From Paenibacillus pasadenensis DSM 19293 (GTDB taxonomy: Bacteria > Bacillota > Bacilli > Paenibacillales > Paenibacillaceae): a DNA stretch of 64,000 bases. Position 1 is the first letter of the stretch. Each line of letters opens with the position of its first letter. The DNA lies in the NCBI RefSeq assembly GCF_000422485.1, contig NZ_KE383849.1:220472-284471 (forward strand). The letters run 5' to 3'. Shown here one piece after another: positions 51,402 through 61,600 of this stretch. A program made the position numbers and the translations under genes. The notes beneath the pieces were generated by a model. The model had not been told where the DNA came from. It did not search any database and was given only the letters and a program-made list of their open reading frames with translations.

Positions 51402-51745
51402 CTTCTTGTCCACCGGAGTGGCTCGGATCGCGCAGCGGGCTTCTTGTCCACCGGAGTGGCTCGGATCGCGCAGCGGGCTTCTTGTCCTTAGTATGCTGTC
51501 GGCTGCCTGCCGAGAAAGGCCCGGCTCTCGCAGCCGACTTCTTGTCCACCGGGAGTGGCTCGGGTCGCGCAGCGGCCTTCTTGTCCACCGGGAGTGGCTC
51601 GGGTCGCGCAGCGGACTTCTTGTCCAACGGAGTGGCCCGGCTCGCGCAGCGGACTGCTTGTCCACCGGGAGTGGCTCGGATCGCGCAGCGGACTGCTTGT
51701 CCACCGGGAGTGGCTCGGTTCGCGCAGCGGGCTTCTTGTCCAACG
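51402..51745 (+). repeat. Composite repeat locus 2, module E: nine 38-39 bp repeats
   Basis: CTTCTTGTCCACCGGGAGTG GCTCGG-type units start at 51402, 51440, 51478, 51538, 51577, 51616, 51654, 51693 and 51732. Most are 38-39 bases apart; a 21-base insertion sits before the fourth. No counterpart at locus 1. Confidence 0.9.
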
Positions 51746-51747
51746 AC

Positions 51748-51780
51748 AAAAAAGCCCTTTCCCGGAATCGGGAAAAGGCT
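51748..51780 (-). terminator. Terminator of mqnC
   Basis: AGCCCTTTCCCG pairs with CGGGAAAAGGCT (one mismatch) around a 4-base loop, with six Ts following on the minus strand. Confidence 0.88.
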
Positions 51781-51798
51781 CCTCCACTACGTCCAGCT

Positions 51799-52932
51799 TC
51801 AGTTCTGCATCACAAAATCGCGCTCGGCATGCTCGCCCTCGTGGAAGACGCGAAGAATGTCATACCGCGTGTTGCGCTGCGCGGGAATCTTGCCGGCCTC
51901 GCGGATATACTGCAGGATCAGCTCGATGTTGACCTTATGCGTCGTGCCGGCGGCGGAGACGACATTCTCCTCCAGCATCGTGCTGCCGAAGTCGTTGACG
52001 CCGTAAGACAGCGACTGCTTGCCGATCTCCGGCCCCATCGTCACCCAGCTCGCCTGCATGTTCGGGATGTTGTCCAGCATGATCCGGTTGATCGCGACCA
52101 TCTTGAGGTATTCCTCCGGCTTGGACTTCTCGCGCTTGAGGTTCGTGTTGTCCGGCTGGAACGGCCAGGTGATGAACGCCAGGAAGCCGGGCGAAGGATA
52201 GCCGAGCTCCTTGCACTCGTCCTGCGCCTCGCGCACGCGCAGCATATGCAGCGCCCGCTCCTCCATCGACTCGCCGAAGCCGTACACCATCGTGGCGGTC
52301 GTGTTCATGCCGTTGCGCCAGGCGGCCTTCATCGTGTCCATCCAGTCCGTCCAGGAGCCCTTGAGCCGGCTGATCTTGCGGCGCGTCCGGTCGTCGAGGA
52401 TCTCGCCGCCGCCGCCCGGCAGCGAGTCGAGACCCGCCTCATGCAGCTCGCGCAGCGTCTCGTCGAGCGACAGGCCGGAGAGCACCTTCATCTTTTGGAT
52501 CTCCGCCGGGGAGAAGCTGTGCATCGTGATGCCCGGGAACCGGTCCTTGATCTTGCGCAGGATATTGAGGTAATACTCGAACGGCAGGTCCGGGTTGACC
52601 CCGCCCTGCATCAGGATCTCGTCGCCGCCGACATCCACCGTCTCCTGGATCTTCTGCAGGATCGTCTCGTCCGGCAGCACATAGCCTTCCTTGGAGCCCG
52701 GCGGACGGTAGAACGCGCAGAAGCGGCAGTACACGTCGCATACGTTGGTGTAGTTGATGTTCCGGCCGATGTTGAAGGTGACGATCGGCTCGGGATGGCG
52801 CCGCCTCATGATCTCGTCCGCGGCCCGTCCCATTTTTTCAATCTCGTCCGACTCCAGAAGGACGATGCAGTCCTCGAGGCTGATCCGCTCGCCCTGCAGC
52901 GCCTTGTCCAGCACGCGGTCCACTTGTTGCAT
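51799..52932 (-). CDS. mqnC: Cyclic dehypoxanthinyl futalosine synthase
   Basis: A 377-residue radical SAM enzyme of the futalosine menaquinone pathway, converting dehypoxanthinyl futalosine to its cyclic form. The cluster motif is CDVYCRFCAF (CxxxCxxC) near residue 65; LDSLPGGGGEILDDRTRRK and GHHAMMVYGFGE-like TMVYGFGESMEERA follow. Other mqn genes are not in the window. The ATG at 52932 follows GAAGGAGG. The downstream repeat array (module E) begins right after its terminator. Confidence 0.95.
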   Translation of the reverse strand: MQQVDRVLDKALQGERISLEDCIVLLESDEIEKMGRAADEIMRRRHPEPIVTFNIGRNINYTNVCDVYCRFCAFYRPPGSKEGYVLPDETILQKIQETVDVGGDEILMQGGVNPDLPFEYYLNILRKIKDRFPGITMHSFSPAEIQKMKVLSGLSLDETLRELHEAGLDSLPGGGGEILDDRTRRKISRLKGSWTDWMDTMKAAWRNGMNTTATMVYGFGESMEERALHMLRVREAQDECKELGYPSPGFLAFITWPFQPDNTNLKREKSKPEEYLKMVAINRIMLDNIPNMQASWVTMGPEIGKQSLSYGVNDFGSTMLEENVVSAAGTTHKVNIELILQYIREAGKIPAQRNTRYDILRVFHEGEHAERDFVMQN

Positions 52933-53052
52933 CCTTGCGGCCTCCTTCTATCGCGAGGCGGCGACCGGGCCCGATCGCCCGGCGGCGCCGCCGCTGTCAT
53001 GATTCACTACGTTCCTATTTTCACAGCCTATCGTAACATGAACGGCATCCCT

Positions 53053-53075
53053 CGTCACGTTGCAATCCCGTGACG
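53053..53075. repeat. 7-bp inverted repeat upstream of mqnC
   Basis: CGTCACG (53053-53059) and CGTGACG (53069-53075) with a 9-base spacer, about 120 bases before the mqnC start. Candidate regulatory dyad; no promoter was clearly identified nearby. Confidence 0.5.
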
Positions 53076-53177
53076 TAGAGCGAGCACGGAGGAGCAAGCG
53101 GAGCTTCCGCCCGCCGCAGCCGCTCCATTCAAGCCGCGCGCGGTGTTGCATCCGAGCTCGGCTTGTGTCCACGATGC

Positions 53178-53214
53178 AAAAAGCAGCCCGGCCGGACGAG
53201 CCGACGGGACTGCT
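53178..53214 (-). terminator. Terminator of the metA-metI-metC operon
   Basis: AGCAGCCCG pairs with CGGGACTGCT with a bulge; five Ts follow on the minus strand. Confidence 0.85.
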
Positions 53215-53240
53215 AGGAAAAAAGTCACATCTGAAAACCG

Positions 53241-54440
53241 TCAGTTCTCGTCAAGCGCCTGCTCCAGATCCTCCAGCAGGTCGTCGATATGCTCCAGCCC
53301 GACGGAATAGCGCAGCAGTCCGTCGCCGATGCCGCGCTCGGCGCGGACCTCCGGCGGCATCGCGGCATGCGACATCATCGCCGGGTAGGAGAGGATGCTC
53401 TCGACGGCGCCAAGGCTGACCGCGACGAGCGGCAGCTGGACGCGGCTCAGCACGCGCTTGGCCCGCTCGCCGCTGCCGACGTCGAACGAGACGACGGCCC
53501 CGTAGCCGAGCGACTGGCGCTCATGCACGTCGCGGCCGGGATGCTCCGGCAAGCCCGGATAGTAGACGCGGACGATGTCGCGGCGCGCGGCGAGCCACTC
53601 GGCGAGCCGTCTCGCGCTGCGCTCGCTCTGGTCCATGCGCGCCTGCAGCGTCTTCATGCCGCGCATGAGCAGCCAGCCTTCCTGCGGGGCGAGCACGGAG
53701 CCGAGGCCGTTCTGCAGCGCGTACAGCCTTTTGCCGAGAGCCTCGTCCTTCGTCACCGCCAGCCCCGCCAGCACGTCGCTGTGGCCGCCGAGGAACTTGG
53801 TCGCGCTATGCAGCACGATGTCGACGCCGAGCTCGAGCGGACGCTGATGATAGGGCGTCATGAACGTGTTGTCGACCATCGTCAGCAGGCCATGCTGCTT
53901 GGCCCAGGCGGCGACGGCGGCGACATCGGTGATCTTGAGCGTCGGATTGGACGGCGTCTCCATGAAGACGGCGGCCGTGTTCGGCTTCAGCGCCGCCCGG
54001 ACCGCACCCAGGTCGGTCATGTCGACGAACGTCGTCTCGATGTTCATGCGCGTCAGGATCGTCGTCAGCAGCCGGTACGTGCCGCCGTAGACGTCCTCGG
54101 TGACGATGATGTGGTCGCCCGCCGACAGCAGCAGCAGCGCGCTCGAGATCGCCGCCATGCCGGAGGCGAAGGCGAAGCCGCGCGTGCCGCCCTCGAGCAG
54201 CGCGATCGCGCTCTCGACCGCCGCGCGCGTCGGGTTGCCGGAGCGGCTGTAGTCGAACGCCGGCGGGGCGTAGATGTCATGATGGTGGAACGTCGACGCC
54301 TGGTTGATCGGCACGCTGGAGGCGCCGGTGACCGCGTCGATCTCTCCGCCGAAATGCAGCAGCTTCGTGGCGAAGCGGCGCTCGGAGGGCGCCTTGTGAG
54401 GTCCGCGCGCGTCGTCCTGCCCCGGTACGCGGCCGCTCAT
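53241..54440 (-). CDS. metC: PLP-dependent trans-sulfuration enzyme, likely cystathionine beta-lyase
   Basis: A 399-residue Cys/Met-metabolism PLP enzyme. PLP-lysine is Lys215 in HSATKFLGGHSDV; DYSRSGNPTRAAVESAIALLEG and VEMETPSNPTLKITD-like EMPSNP motifs are typical. Downstream of metI with a 4-base overlap, the Bacillus order metI-metC, so cystathionine beta-lyase (cystathionine to homocysteine) is the likely role. The ~25-residue N-terminal extension (RVPGQDDARGPHKAPSER) is not needed for the fold. Under S-box control with the rest of the operon. Confidence 0.88.
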   Translation of the reverse strand: MSGRVPGQDDARGPHKAPSERRFATKLLHFGGEIDAVTGASSVPINQASTFHHHDIYAPPAFDYSRSGNPTRAAVESAIALLEGGTRGFAFASGMAAISSALLLLSAGDHIIVTEDVYGGTYRLLTTILTRMNIETTFVDMTDLGAVRAALKPNTAAVFMETPSNPTLKITDVAAVAAWAKQHGLLTMVDNTFMTPYHQRPLELGVDIVLHSATKFLGGHSDVLAGLAVTKDEALGKRLYALQNGLGSVLAPQEGWLLMRGMKTLQARMDQSERSARRLAEWLAARRDIVRVYYPGLPEHPGRDVHERQSLGYGAVVSFDVGSGERAKRVLSRVQLPLVAVSLGAVESILSYPAMMSHAAMPPEVRAERGIGDGLLRYSVGLEHIDDLLEDLEQALDEN

Positions 54441-55606
54441 GCCGTCACCTCGCCGGCGATCTCCCGGCGCGCCGCCTCCAGCGCCTGGCCGAGATCGGCG
54501 ATCAGGTCGTCGGCATGCTCGATGCCGACGGAGAAGCGCAGCAGCCGGTCGTCGACGCCGACGGCGCGGCGGATCTCCTCGGGAATGTCGGCATGCGTCT
54601 GCACGGCCGGATACGTCATGAGCGACTCGACGCCGCCGAGGCTTTCGGCGAAGGCGATCAGCCGGATATGCCGCAGAATCGGCTCGACGTAGCGCGCGTC
54701 CTTCACTTTGAAGGAGAAAATGCCCGTGTTGCCGGACGACTGGCGGTTCTGCACGTCATGGCCCGGATGCTCGGGGAGCGCCGGGTAGAACACCTCCGCG
54801 ATCGCGTCATGCCCCTGGAGGTACTCGGCCAGGCGGGTCGCATTGTACTGATGGCGCTCCATGCGCAGCGCGAGCGTCTTCATCCCGCGCATGAGCAGCC
54901 AGCTGTCCTGCGGACCGAGGACGGCGCCGATCGAGTTGTGCAGCACCGCCATCTCGGCGGACAGCTCCTTGCCCTTGGTGACGATGAGGCCGGCGAGCAC
55001 GTCGTTGTGGCCGCCGAGATATTTGGTCGCGCTATGGATGACGATGTCGGCGCCGAGCTCGAGCGGGCGCTGGAAAAACGGCGTCAGCAGCGTGTTGTCC
55101 ACGATCGTCAGGATGCCCTTGGCCTTGGCCCATGTACAGACGGCCTCGACGTCCGTAATCATCATGAGCGGATTCGTCGGCGTCTCGATGAGGACCGCCT
55201 TTGTATTCGGCTGCAGCAGCTTGTCCATCGCCTCGATGTCGTTCGTGTCGACGTAGGAGGTCGTGACGCCGAAACGGGACATGATGCGCTCGAGCAGCCG
55301 GTACGTGCCCCCGTACAGATCGAGCGAGACGATCAGATGGTCGCCTTGGCTGAACAGCGCGAAAATCGTCTGCAGCGCGGCCATGCCGGAGCTGCAGGCG
55401 AAGGCGGCGTCGCCCGATTCGAGCTCCGCCGCCGCTTCCTCGAGGACGGCGCGGGTCGGGCTTTTCGTGCGGGCGTAGTCGAAGCCCGTGCTTTCGCCGA
55501 GGCGGGGATGGCGGAACGCCGTCGCCTGATATACCGGGAAGCTGACGGCACCGGTGACGGGCTCTTGGATGGATCCGATCTGGGCAAGGCGGCTTTCAAT
55601 CTTCAT
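54437..55606 (-). CDS. metI: Cystathionine gamma-synthase / O-acetylhomoserine thiolyase
   Basis: A 389-residue PLP enzyme of the same fold as the next gene, PLP-lysine Lys195 (HSATKYLGGHNDV). It joins O-acyl-homoserine with cysteine (or sulfide). It sits between metA and metC, coupled to metC by ATGA. Start ATG 55606 is 12 bases from AAAGGAG; an in-frame TTG at 55615 is closer to it but gives no family-conserved residues. Confidence 0.92.
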   Translation of the reverse strand: MKIESRLAQIGSIQEPVTGAVSFPVYQATAFRHPRLGESTGFDYARTKSPTRAVLEEAAAELESGDAAFACSSGMAALQTIFALFSQGDHLIVSLDLYGGTYRLLERIMSRFGVTTSYVDTNDIEAMDKLLQPNTKAVLIETPTNPLMMITDVEAVCTWAKAKGILTIVDNTLLTPFFQRPLELGADIVIHSATKYLGGHNDVLAGLIVTKGKELSAEMAVLHNSIGAVLGPQDSWLLMRGMKTLALRMERHQYNATRLAEYLQGHDAIAEVFYPALPEHPGHDVQNRQSSGNTGIFSFKVKDARYVEPILRHIRLIAFAESLGGVESLMTYPAVQTHADIPEEIRRAVGVDDRLLRFSVGIEHADDLIADLGQALEAARREIAGEVTA

Positions 55607-55630
55607 GGGCTTCAAGGTCTCCTTTGCGAA

Positions 55631-56548
55631 TCAGATATGCGCGCCAAGCTCGAACGGCGTCTGCTGGTACACGTAATAGTTGAGCCAGTTGCTGTAGAGC
55701 AGGTTGGCATGGGCTCTCCAGGTCGACAGCGGCTGCCGGGACGGATCGTCGCCCGGGTAGTAGTTGGCCGGCAGCGCGATGGCCATGCCTTTGGCGATGT
55801 CGCGGTCGTACTCGTACTTGAGCGTCTCCGGATCATATTCGGAATGGCCGGTGACGAAGATCTGCCGTCCGTCCCGCGAGGCGACGAGGTAGACGCCGGC
55901 ATCCGGCGACTCGGACAGGATCTCGAGATCGCCGATGCGCTCGATGTCCTCGCGGCGCACGTCCGTATGCCGCGACTGCGGCACGAAGAACAGCTCGTCG
56001 AAGCCGCGCAGCAGGCTGACGTTGCGCTTGCTGATCGTGTGCGGGTAGACGCCGAAGATCTTCTGGTCGAGGTCGTATTTTTCCACTCCGTAGTGGTGGT
56101 ACAGTCCCGCCTGCGCCGCCCAGCAGATATGGAACGTCGAGGTGACGTGGCTGCGGCTCCAGTCCATGATGTCCTTGAGCTCCTCCCAGTAGGTGACCTG
56201 CTCGAACGGCAGATGCTCGACCGGGGCGCCGGTGATGATGAGCCCGTCGAAGTACAGATGGGCCACCTCGGAGAACGTCTTGTAGAACGACTGCAGATGC
56301 TGGGAGCTCGTATTTTTGGACGTGTGGGACTGCGGATGCAGCAGCACGACCTCCACCTGCAGCGGCGTGTTGCCGATCAGGCGCAGCAGCTGCGTCTCGG
56401 TCGTCTCCTTGGTCGGCATCAGGTTCAGGATCGCGATCCGCAGCGGGCGGATGTCCTGCTGGTAGGCGATGCTCTCGTCCATGACGAAAATATTTTCCTC
56501 CGCCAGCACTTCCTTGGCCGGCAGAAAATCGGGCACTTTGATTGGCAT
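55631..56548 (-). CDS. metA: Homoserine O-acyltransferase
   Basis: A 305-residue MetA family enzyme that acylates homoserine (acetyl- or succinyl-CoA) at the start of methionine synthesis. Catalytic Cys142 is in [16 protein letters not shown]; the family opening [20 protein letters not shown] and [16 protein letters not shown] are intact. I used ATG 56548, after GAAGGAG. First gene of the metA-metI-metC operon, controlled by an S-box riboswitch. Confidence 0.95.
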   Translation of the reverse strand: MPIKVPDFLPAKEVLAEENIFVMDESIAYQQDIRPLRIAILNLMPTKETTETQLLRLIGNTPLQVEVVLLHPQSHTSKNTSSQHLQSFYKTFSEVAHLYFDGLIITGAPVEHLPFEQVTYWEELKDIMDWSRSHVTSTFHICWAAQAGLYHHYGVEKYDLDQKIFGVYPHTISKRNVSLLRGFDELFFVPQSRHTDVRREDIERIGDLEILSESPDAGVYLVASRDGRQIFVTGHSEYDPETLKYEYDRDIAKGMAIALPANYYPGDDPSRQPLSTWRAHANLLYSNWLNYYVYQQTPFELGAHI

Positions 56549-56610
56549 GATGGTCACTCCTTCTCGGCTAGCGAATCGGCCGTACCGAATACCGTCACGG
56601 ATAAGGGCGC

Positions 56611-56780
56611 AAAAAAAGACCCCTATCCTGACAGAGAGGGGTCGTGTATGGAAACACATGCACCTCTCTCATCTCTCAGACATGCGCTTCATGTCCGCAA
56701 GAATTAGCACCGTGCGTGTCAACGCCGGTTGCCGGGCTTCATCGGGCTGGTCCCTCCGCCTACTCTTGATAAGAAAGTTA
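56611..56780 (-). promoter_or_regulatory. SAM-I (S-box) riboswitch of the met operon
   Basis: On the minus strand CTTATCAAGAGTAGGCGGAG then GGACCAGCCCGATGAAGCCC and GCAACC begin the aptamer (from about 56773), with TGCTAATTC and GATGAGAG in the 3' part. A terminator GACCCCTCTCTGTCAGGATA with seven Ts (complement of 56611-56643) follows. S-adenosylmethionine binding favours termination. All core S-box motifs are visible. Confidence 0.95.
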
Positions 56781-56816
56781 CGTATTCAGTTCGTGGTCAG
56801 GTTGCTGCTCCCCTCT

Positions 56817-56845
56817 ACAATAAGGGTTGCGCCGTCCTCCGTCAA
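56817..56845 (-). promoter_or_regulatory. Promoter of the S-box-met operon
   Basis: Minus strand TTGACG (56845-56840), 17 bases, TATTGT (56822-56817), about 40 bases before the aptamer. Confidence 0.7.
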
Positions 56846-56885
56846 GAATCGTTTGCAGGAAACAAGAGCGAGCAGGGAATAATCA

Positions 56886-56914
56886 TTGTCAAACCGCGTC
56901 GATCCCTGTAGAAT
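56886..56914 (+). promoter_or_regulatory. Promoter of the uracil permease gene
   Basis: TTGTCA (56886-56891), 17 bases, TAGAAT (56909-56914), 88 bases before the start. The leader holds no clear PyrR or purine riboswitch motif. Confidence 0.65.
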
Positions 56915-57001
56915 GAAACCGTTTGTGCATGCGGCCGGAGGCAAGCCTAGCCGATCCGCATCGTTCCGACCATCCGCTAGTCGAAGGGGCGTCTTAGTCA
57001 A

Positions 57002-58300
57002 ATGAAAAAAGAAATCGGGGTGCTGGAGCGGCCGGCAACCGGGCTCGGCCTGCTGCTGAGCCTGCAGCATCTGTTCGCGATGTTCGGCTCGACCGTGCTC
57101 GTGCCGAACATCCTCGGCGTCGATCCGGCCATCTGCCTGCTCATGAACGGCATCGGCACGCTGCTGTACATCTTCATCACCAAAGGCAAGATTCCCGCGT
57201 ATCTCGGCTCGAGCTTCGCGTTCATCGTGCCGGCTCTGACCGTCATCGGCACCCAGGCATCGGGGGGCGGCTACGCGGCCGCGCTCGGCGGCTTCATCGC
57301 CGCCGGCGTCGTCTTCACGATTGTCGCGATCATCGTGCAGCTCGCCGGCACCGGCTGGATCCACGTCATCTTCCCGCCCGCCGCGATGGGCGCGATCATC
57401 GCCGTCATCGGCCTCGAGCTGATTCCGGTCGCCGCCGGCATGGCCGGCTGGATCAATCGGGAGCCAGGCAGCGAATGGACGCCGAATACGGATGCCATCC
57501 TGCTGTCGATCGCCACGCTGCTGCTGACCGTGCTAGGCTCGGTGCTGTTCCGCGGATTCCTGAAAATCATCCCGATCCTGGTCGGCATCGTCGGCGGCTA
57601 CATGCTCGCCTGGGCGATGGGAATGACGGGACCGGCAGGCGAGGCCGTCGTAGACGCGGCTTGGCTGAAGCTGCCGGTGTTCATGACGCCGGAGTTCCAC
57701 CTGAGCGCGATGATCGTCATCGTGCCGGCGGCATTCGTCGTCATCGCCGAGCATGTCGGCCATCTGGTCGTCACCGGCAACATCGTCGGCAAGGATCTGT
57801 CCAAGGATCCCGGCCTGCACCGCTCGATGCTCGGCAACGGCATCAGCACGATCCTGTCCGGCTTCGTCGGCGCGACGCCGAACACGACGTACGGCGAGAA
57901 CATCGGCGTGCTGGCGATTACCCGCGTCTACTCGACGTACGTCATCGGCGGGGCGGCCGTCTTCGCGATCCTGCTCAGCTTCCTCGGCAAGTTCTCGGCG
58001 CTCATCGCCTACATTCCGGAGCCGGTCATGGGCGGCGTATCGCTGCTGCTGTTCGGCGTCATCGCCGCCTCGGGACTGCGCATGCTCGTCGAGTCCAAGA
58101 TCGACTACAGCCGCCCGACCAACCTTTACCTGACGACGATCGTGCTCGTAGCCGGCCTGAGCGGCGCGAAGATCGTCATCGGCGACTTCACGCTGTCGGG
58201 CATGGGCCTCGCCACGGTCGCCGCCATCGTGTTCAGCCTGCTGTTCAAGCTGTTCGAGGTGACCCGCCTGTCCAACGACAGGGAGGAGTCGGCTCACTGA
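57002..58300 (+). CDS. Uracil/xanthine permease family transporter (UraA type)
   Basis: A 432-residue nucleobase transporter of the NAT/NCS2 family with about 14 hydrophobic segments. It begins with QHLFAMFGSTVLVPNILGVD, includes SSFAFIVPAL, and VGATPNTTYGENIGVLAITR, the substrate-motif region of UraA/PyrP. Uracil is the likely substrate (GENIG; xanthine carriers differ). Only a weak GAAGGGG ribosome site lies before ATG 57002. Monocistronic. Confidence 0.92.
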   Translation: MKKEIGVLERPATGLGLLLSLQHLFAMFGSTVLVPNILGVDPAICLLMNGIGTLLYIFITKGKIPAYLGSSFAFIVPALTVIGTQASGGGYAAALGGFIAAGVVFTIVAIIVQLAGTGWIHVIFPPAAMGAIIAVIGLELIPVAAGMAGWINREPGSEWTPNTDAILLSIATLLLTVLGSVLFRGFLKIIPILVGIVGGYMLAWAMGMTGPAGEAVVDAAWLKLPVFMTPEFHLSAMIVIVPAAFVVIAEHVGHLVVTGNIVGKDLSKDPGLHRSMLGNGISTILSGFVGATPNTTYGENIGVLAITRVYSTYVIGGAAVFAILLSFLGKFSALIAYIPEPVMGGVSLLLFGVIAASGLRMLVESKIDYSRPTNLYLTTIVLVAGLSGAKIVIGDFTLSGMGLATVAAIVFSLLFKLFEVTRLSNDREESAH

Positions 58301-58382
58301 CCGCGAGCGGCTGCAGGCCGCTTACTCCGCGCCAGGCGCATCGCGCCGAGCGCGCATCGCCCCTCATGCTCATCCCATCCAG

Positions 58383-58427
58383 ACAGGACGAAACGGAGAC
58401 GGACTCCGCTTCGTCCTGTTTGTCTTT
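58383..58427 (+). terminator. Terminator of the uracil permease gene
   Basis: ACAGGACGAAACGGAG pairs with CTCCGCTTCGTCCTGT (one mismatch), then TTTGTCTTTT. Confidence 0.85.
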
Positions 58428-58508
58428 TCCTTCTCCGCCGCGCAAATGTCCGATCGTGAACGGATAATTTCTCCAATTCAGCCGGTAGGTTGTCCCGAAC
58501 CTCCCGCT

Positions 58509-58540
58509 TATACTAGGAGGGATTGATGAAATCGCTTTCA
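58509..58540 (+). promoter_or_regulatory. -10 and cre site of the GH74 gene
   Basis: TATACT (58509-58514), with no strong -35, and TGAAATCGCTTTCA (58527-58540), a perfect fit to the CcpA consensus TGWAANCGNTNWCA. The site is just downstream of the expected start, the typical position for CcpA roadblock repression. Confidence 0.65.
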
Positions 58541-58611
58541 GAAAGCGGGCTTGGACTCGTTCCTCTCCTAGTCCCGCTTGCTGAAGCCGACGAAAAGAAG
58601 GAGCTGATCGG

Positions 58612-61600
58612 ATGTTCAAGAAATGGAGCGCTGCCGCCCTGGCCGCCTGCCTGCTCGCACCGCTGGCCGTCCCGCCTGCGTCCGCGGCGGCAGCCTCGGC
58701 GGAAGGCGCGGAGCCTGCCGTGCGTCAGCAGCCGTACGCGTGGAGCCGCGCCGCGGTCGTCGGAGGAGGATACATCCCCGGCATCGTCTACAGCGAGGCG
58801 GAGGCGGGGCTCGCGTATGCGCGCACCGACATGGGCGGCGCCTACCGCCGCGACGCCTCGACCGGGGGCAAGTGGAAGCAGCTGCTCGAAGGCGTCGGCA
58901 TGGAGGAATGGAACCTGCTCGGCGTCGAGAGCATCGCGGCCGATCCGTCCGATGCCGACCGCGTCTACGCCGCCCTCGGCACGTATACGAACGACTGGAC
59001 GGACATGAACGGCTTCATGTACCGCTCGAGCGACCGCGGCGAGACGTGGCAGCGGACGGAGCTTCCGTTCAAGCTCGGCGGCAACATGCCGGGCCGCAAC
59101 ATGGGCGAGCGGCTCGCCGTCGATCCGAACGACGGTCGGGTGCTGTTTTTCGGCGCGCGCAGCGGCAACGGCCTCTGGAAAAGCTCCGACGCCGGCGCGA
59201 CCTGGGCGCGCGTCGCGTCGCTCACCGCGGTCGGCCAAGTCGCCGACGACTACATGAAGGATCCGCTCGGCATCGCCTGGGTCGTCTTCGACAAGTCCTC
59301 CGGACAGCCGGGCAGCCCGACGCCGACGCTCTACGCCGGAACGGCCGAGCGGACAAGCCCGATCTACCGCTCGACGGATGCCGGCGAGACGTGGCAGCCG
59401 GTTCCGGGCCAGCCGGAGCAGGGCTTCCTGCCGAACCGCGGGGTGCTTTCGCGCGACGGCCGCCTCTACGTCAGCTATGCCAAGGACATCGGCCCCTACA
59501 ACGGCGGCGAAGGCTCGCTTTGGGCGCTCGATACGAAGAGCGGCGACTGGACCGACATCAGTCCGGAAGGGCCCGGCTCCACCTCCAGCCCGTACGGCGG
59601 GCTCGCGGTCGACGCGCAGAACCCCGACATCGTGATGGCCGCTACGCTGAACAAGTGGTGGCCGGACGAGCAGATCTACCGCAGCCTCGACGGCGGCCGC
59701 AGCTGGACGCCGTTCTGGACGTTCGGCAGCTATCCCGAGCGCGTCAACAAGTACGAGCTGGACTACTCGCTGTCGCCATGGCTCGACTGGGGCCGCAAGA
59801 CCGATCCGCTGCCGGAGACGTCGCCGAAGCTCGGCTGGATGATCGGCGATCTCAAGATCGATCCGTTCGACTCCGACTCCTTCCTCTACGGAACCGGAGC
59901 GACGATGTACGGCTCGGACAACGCGACCGCGATGGACCGTCCGGTCACGGTCGGCGGCGACGTGTACGAGAAGGTGCGCATCTCCGTCAAGGCCGAAGGC
60001 ATCGAGGAGACGGCCGTGCTCGGCCTCGTCAGCCCGCCGTCAGGCGCGCCGCTGCTGAGCGCGATGGGCGACATCGGAGGCTTCCGCCATGCCGATCTGG
60101 GCCGCGCGCCGGAGATGATCACGAATCCGTACATCGGCTCGAGCACCGACATCGACTATGCCGAGCTGGATCCGAACGATGTCGTGCGCGTCGGCAACGT
60201 CTCCGGCAGCGATGTCGGCATCGGCGTCTCGCATGACAACGGCGTCACCTGGCAGCCCGGCGCCAATCCATGGGGCAGCGGCGCGTCCGTGAACGGCGGC
60301 TTCGTCGCGATGGCGGCCGACGGCGGCTCGATCGTCTGGGGAGCGGAAGGACAAGCCGTCTATCGTTCGACGGACGACGGCGCGACGTGGACCGCAGCGG
60401 CCGGCATCCCGGCAGGCGCGATCGTCGCCTCCGACCGCGTCGATCCCGACCGCTTCTACGGCTTCGCGGACGGCGTGCTGTATGCGAGCGAGGACGGCGG
60501 AGCGACGTTCGCCGCGACCGGCGCGGAAGGGCTGCCGCGCAAGATCACGAGCAAGCTCAAGGCCGTGCCCGGCCGGGCGGGCGAGGTGTGGATCGCCGGC
60601 GGCCGGGACAACAAAAATCCGGACGACGCGTTCGGGCTGTACCGCTCGACCGATGCCGGCGCGACGTTCGAGCGTCTGGACGGCATCGAGGAAGCGGTCA
60701 CGATCGGCTTCGGCAAAGCCGCTCCGGGACAGGACGAGCCGGCTCTGTACAGCTACGCCAAGCAGGGCGGCCAATGGGGCGTCTACCGCTCCGACGACGG
60801 CGGCGCGAGCTGGATCCGCATCAACGACGACGCCCATCAGTTCGGCGCCGCCAACCGGGCGATCACCGGCGATCCGCGCGTGTACGGCCGCGTCTACATG
60901 GCGACGAACGGCCTCGGCATCGTCGTCGGCGAGCCGTCCGGCGAGATCGAGCCGCTGCCGGGCACGAGCCCGGACCCGCAGCCGAGCGCGGAGCCGAGCC
61001 CGAGCGTGAGCCCGGATCCGCAGCCGAGCGCGGGACCAACGGCATCTCCGGGAACGGGCGGCGTTCCGTCGCCAACTTCGGCTCCGCAGCCGACGCCAGC
61101 CCCGACGCCGGCCCCGTCGGCCAGCGCGGCTCCGACCGCCTCGGCAGCTCCGAGCGCCTCGCCTTCGCCTTCCTTCATCGACTTGAAGGAAACGCATTGG
61201 GCCGCAGCGGCCGCGAGCGGGCTGGCCCGCCTCGGTCTCGTGCAAGGAGTGCCGGGCGGCCGCTTCGAGCCGCAGCGGCCGATGACGAGAGCCGAATTCG
61301 CAGCGCTGCTCGTCCGCGCGCTGCGGCTGCCGGCGGCGGAGCCGGGCGCCTCGACGTTCGCCGACGTTCCGGCCGGAGCCTGGTACGCCGCCGAGGTGAG
61401 CGCCGCGGCCAGCGCGGGCCTCGCGGCCGGAACCGGCGACGGCCGCTTCGATCCGGCCGCTCCGATCCGGCGGCAGGACATGGCCGTCCTGCTCGAACGC
61501 GCGCGGCAGCGGCTCGACGCGGCAGGGAGCTCCGCGTCGCCGACAGCCGCTGCGGCCGAGTTCCGGGATCGGGAGAATATCGCGGCGTATGCGCGCAGCT

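Noticed and set aside
51037-53073. 678-residue plus-strand frame
   Set aside because: Its first part translates the module E repeats and the rest is antisense to mqnC, which has clear family motifs.
58501-58611. Full sigma-A promoter for the GH74 gene
   Set aside because: Only the -10 is convincing; TTGTCC lies 13 bases upstream, too close for a -35.
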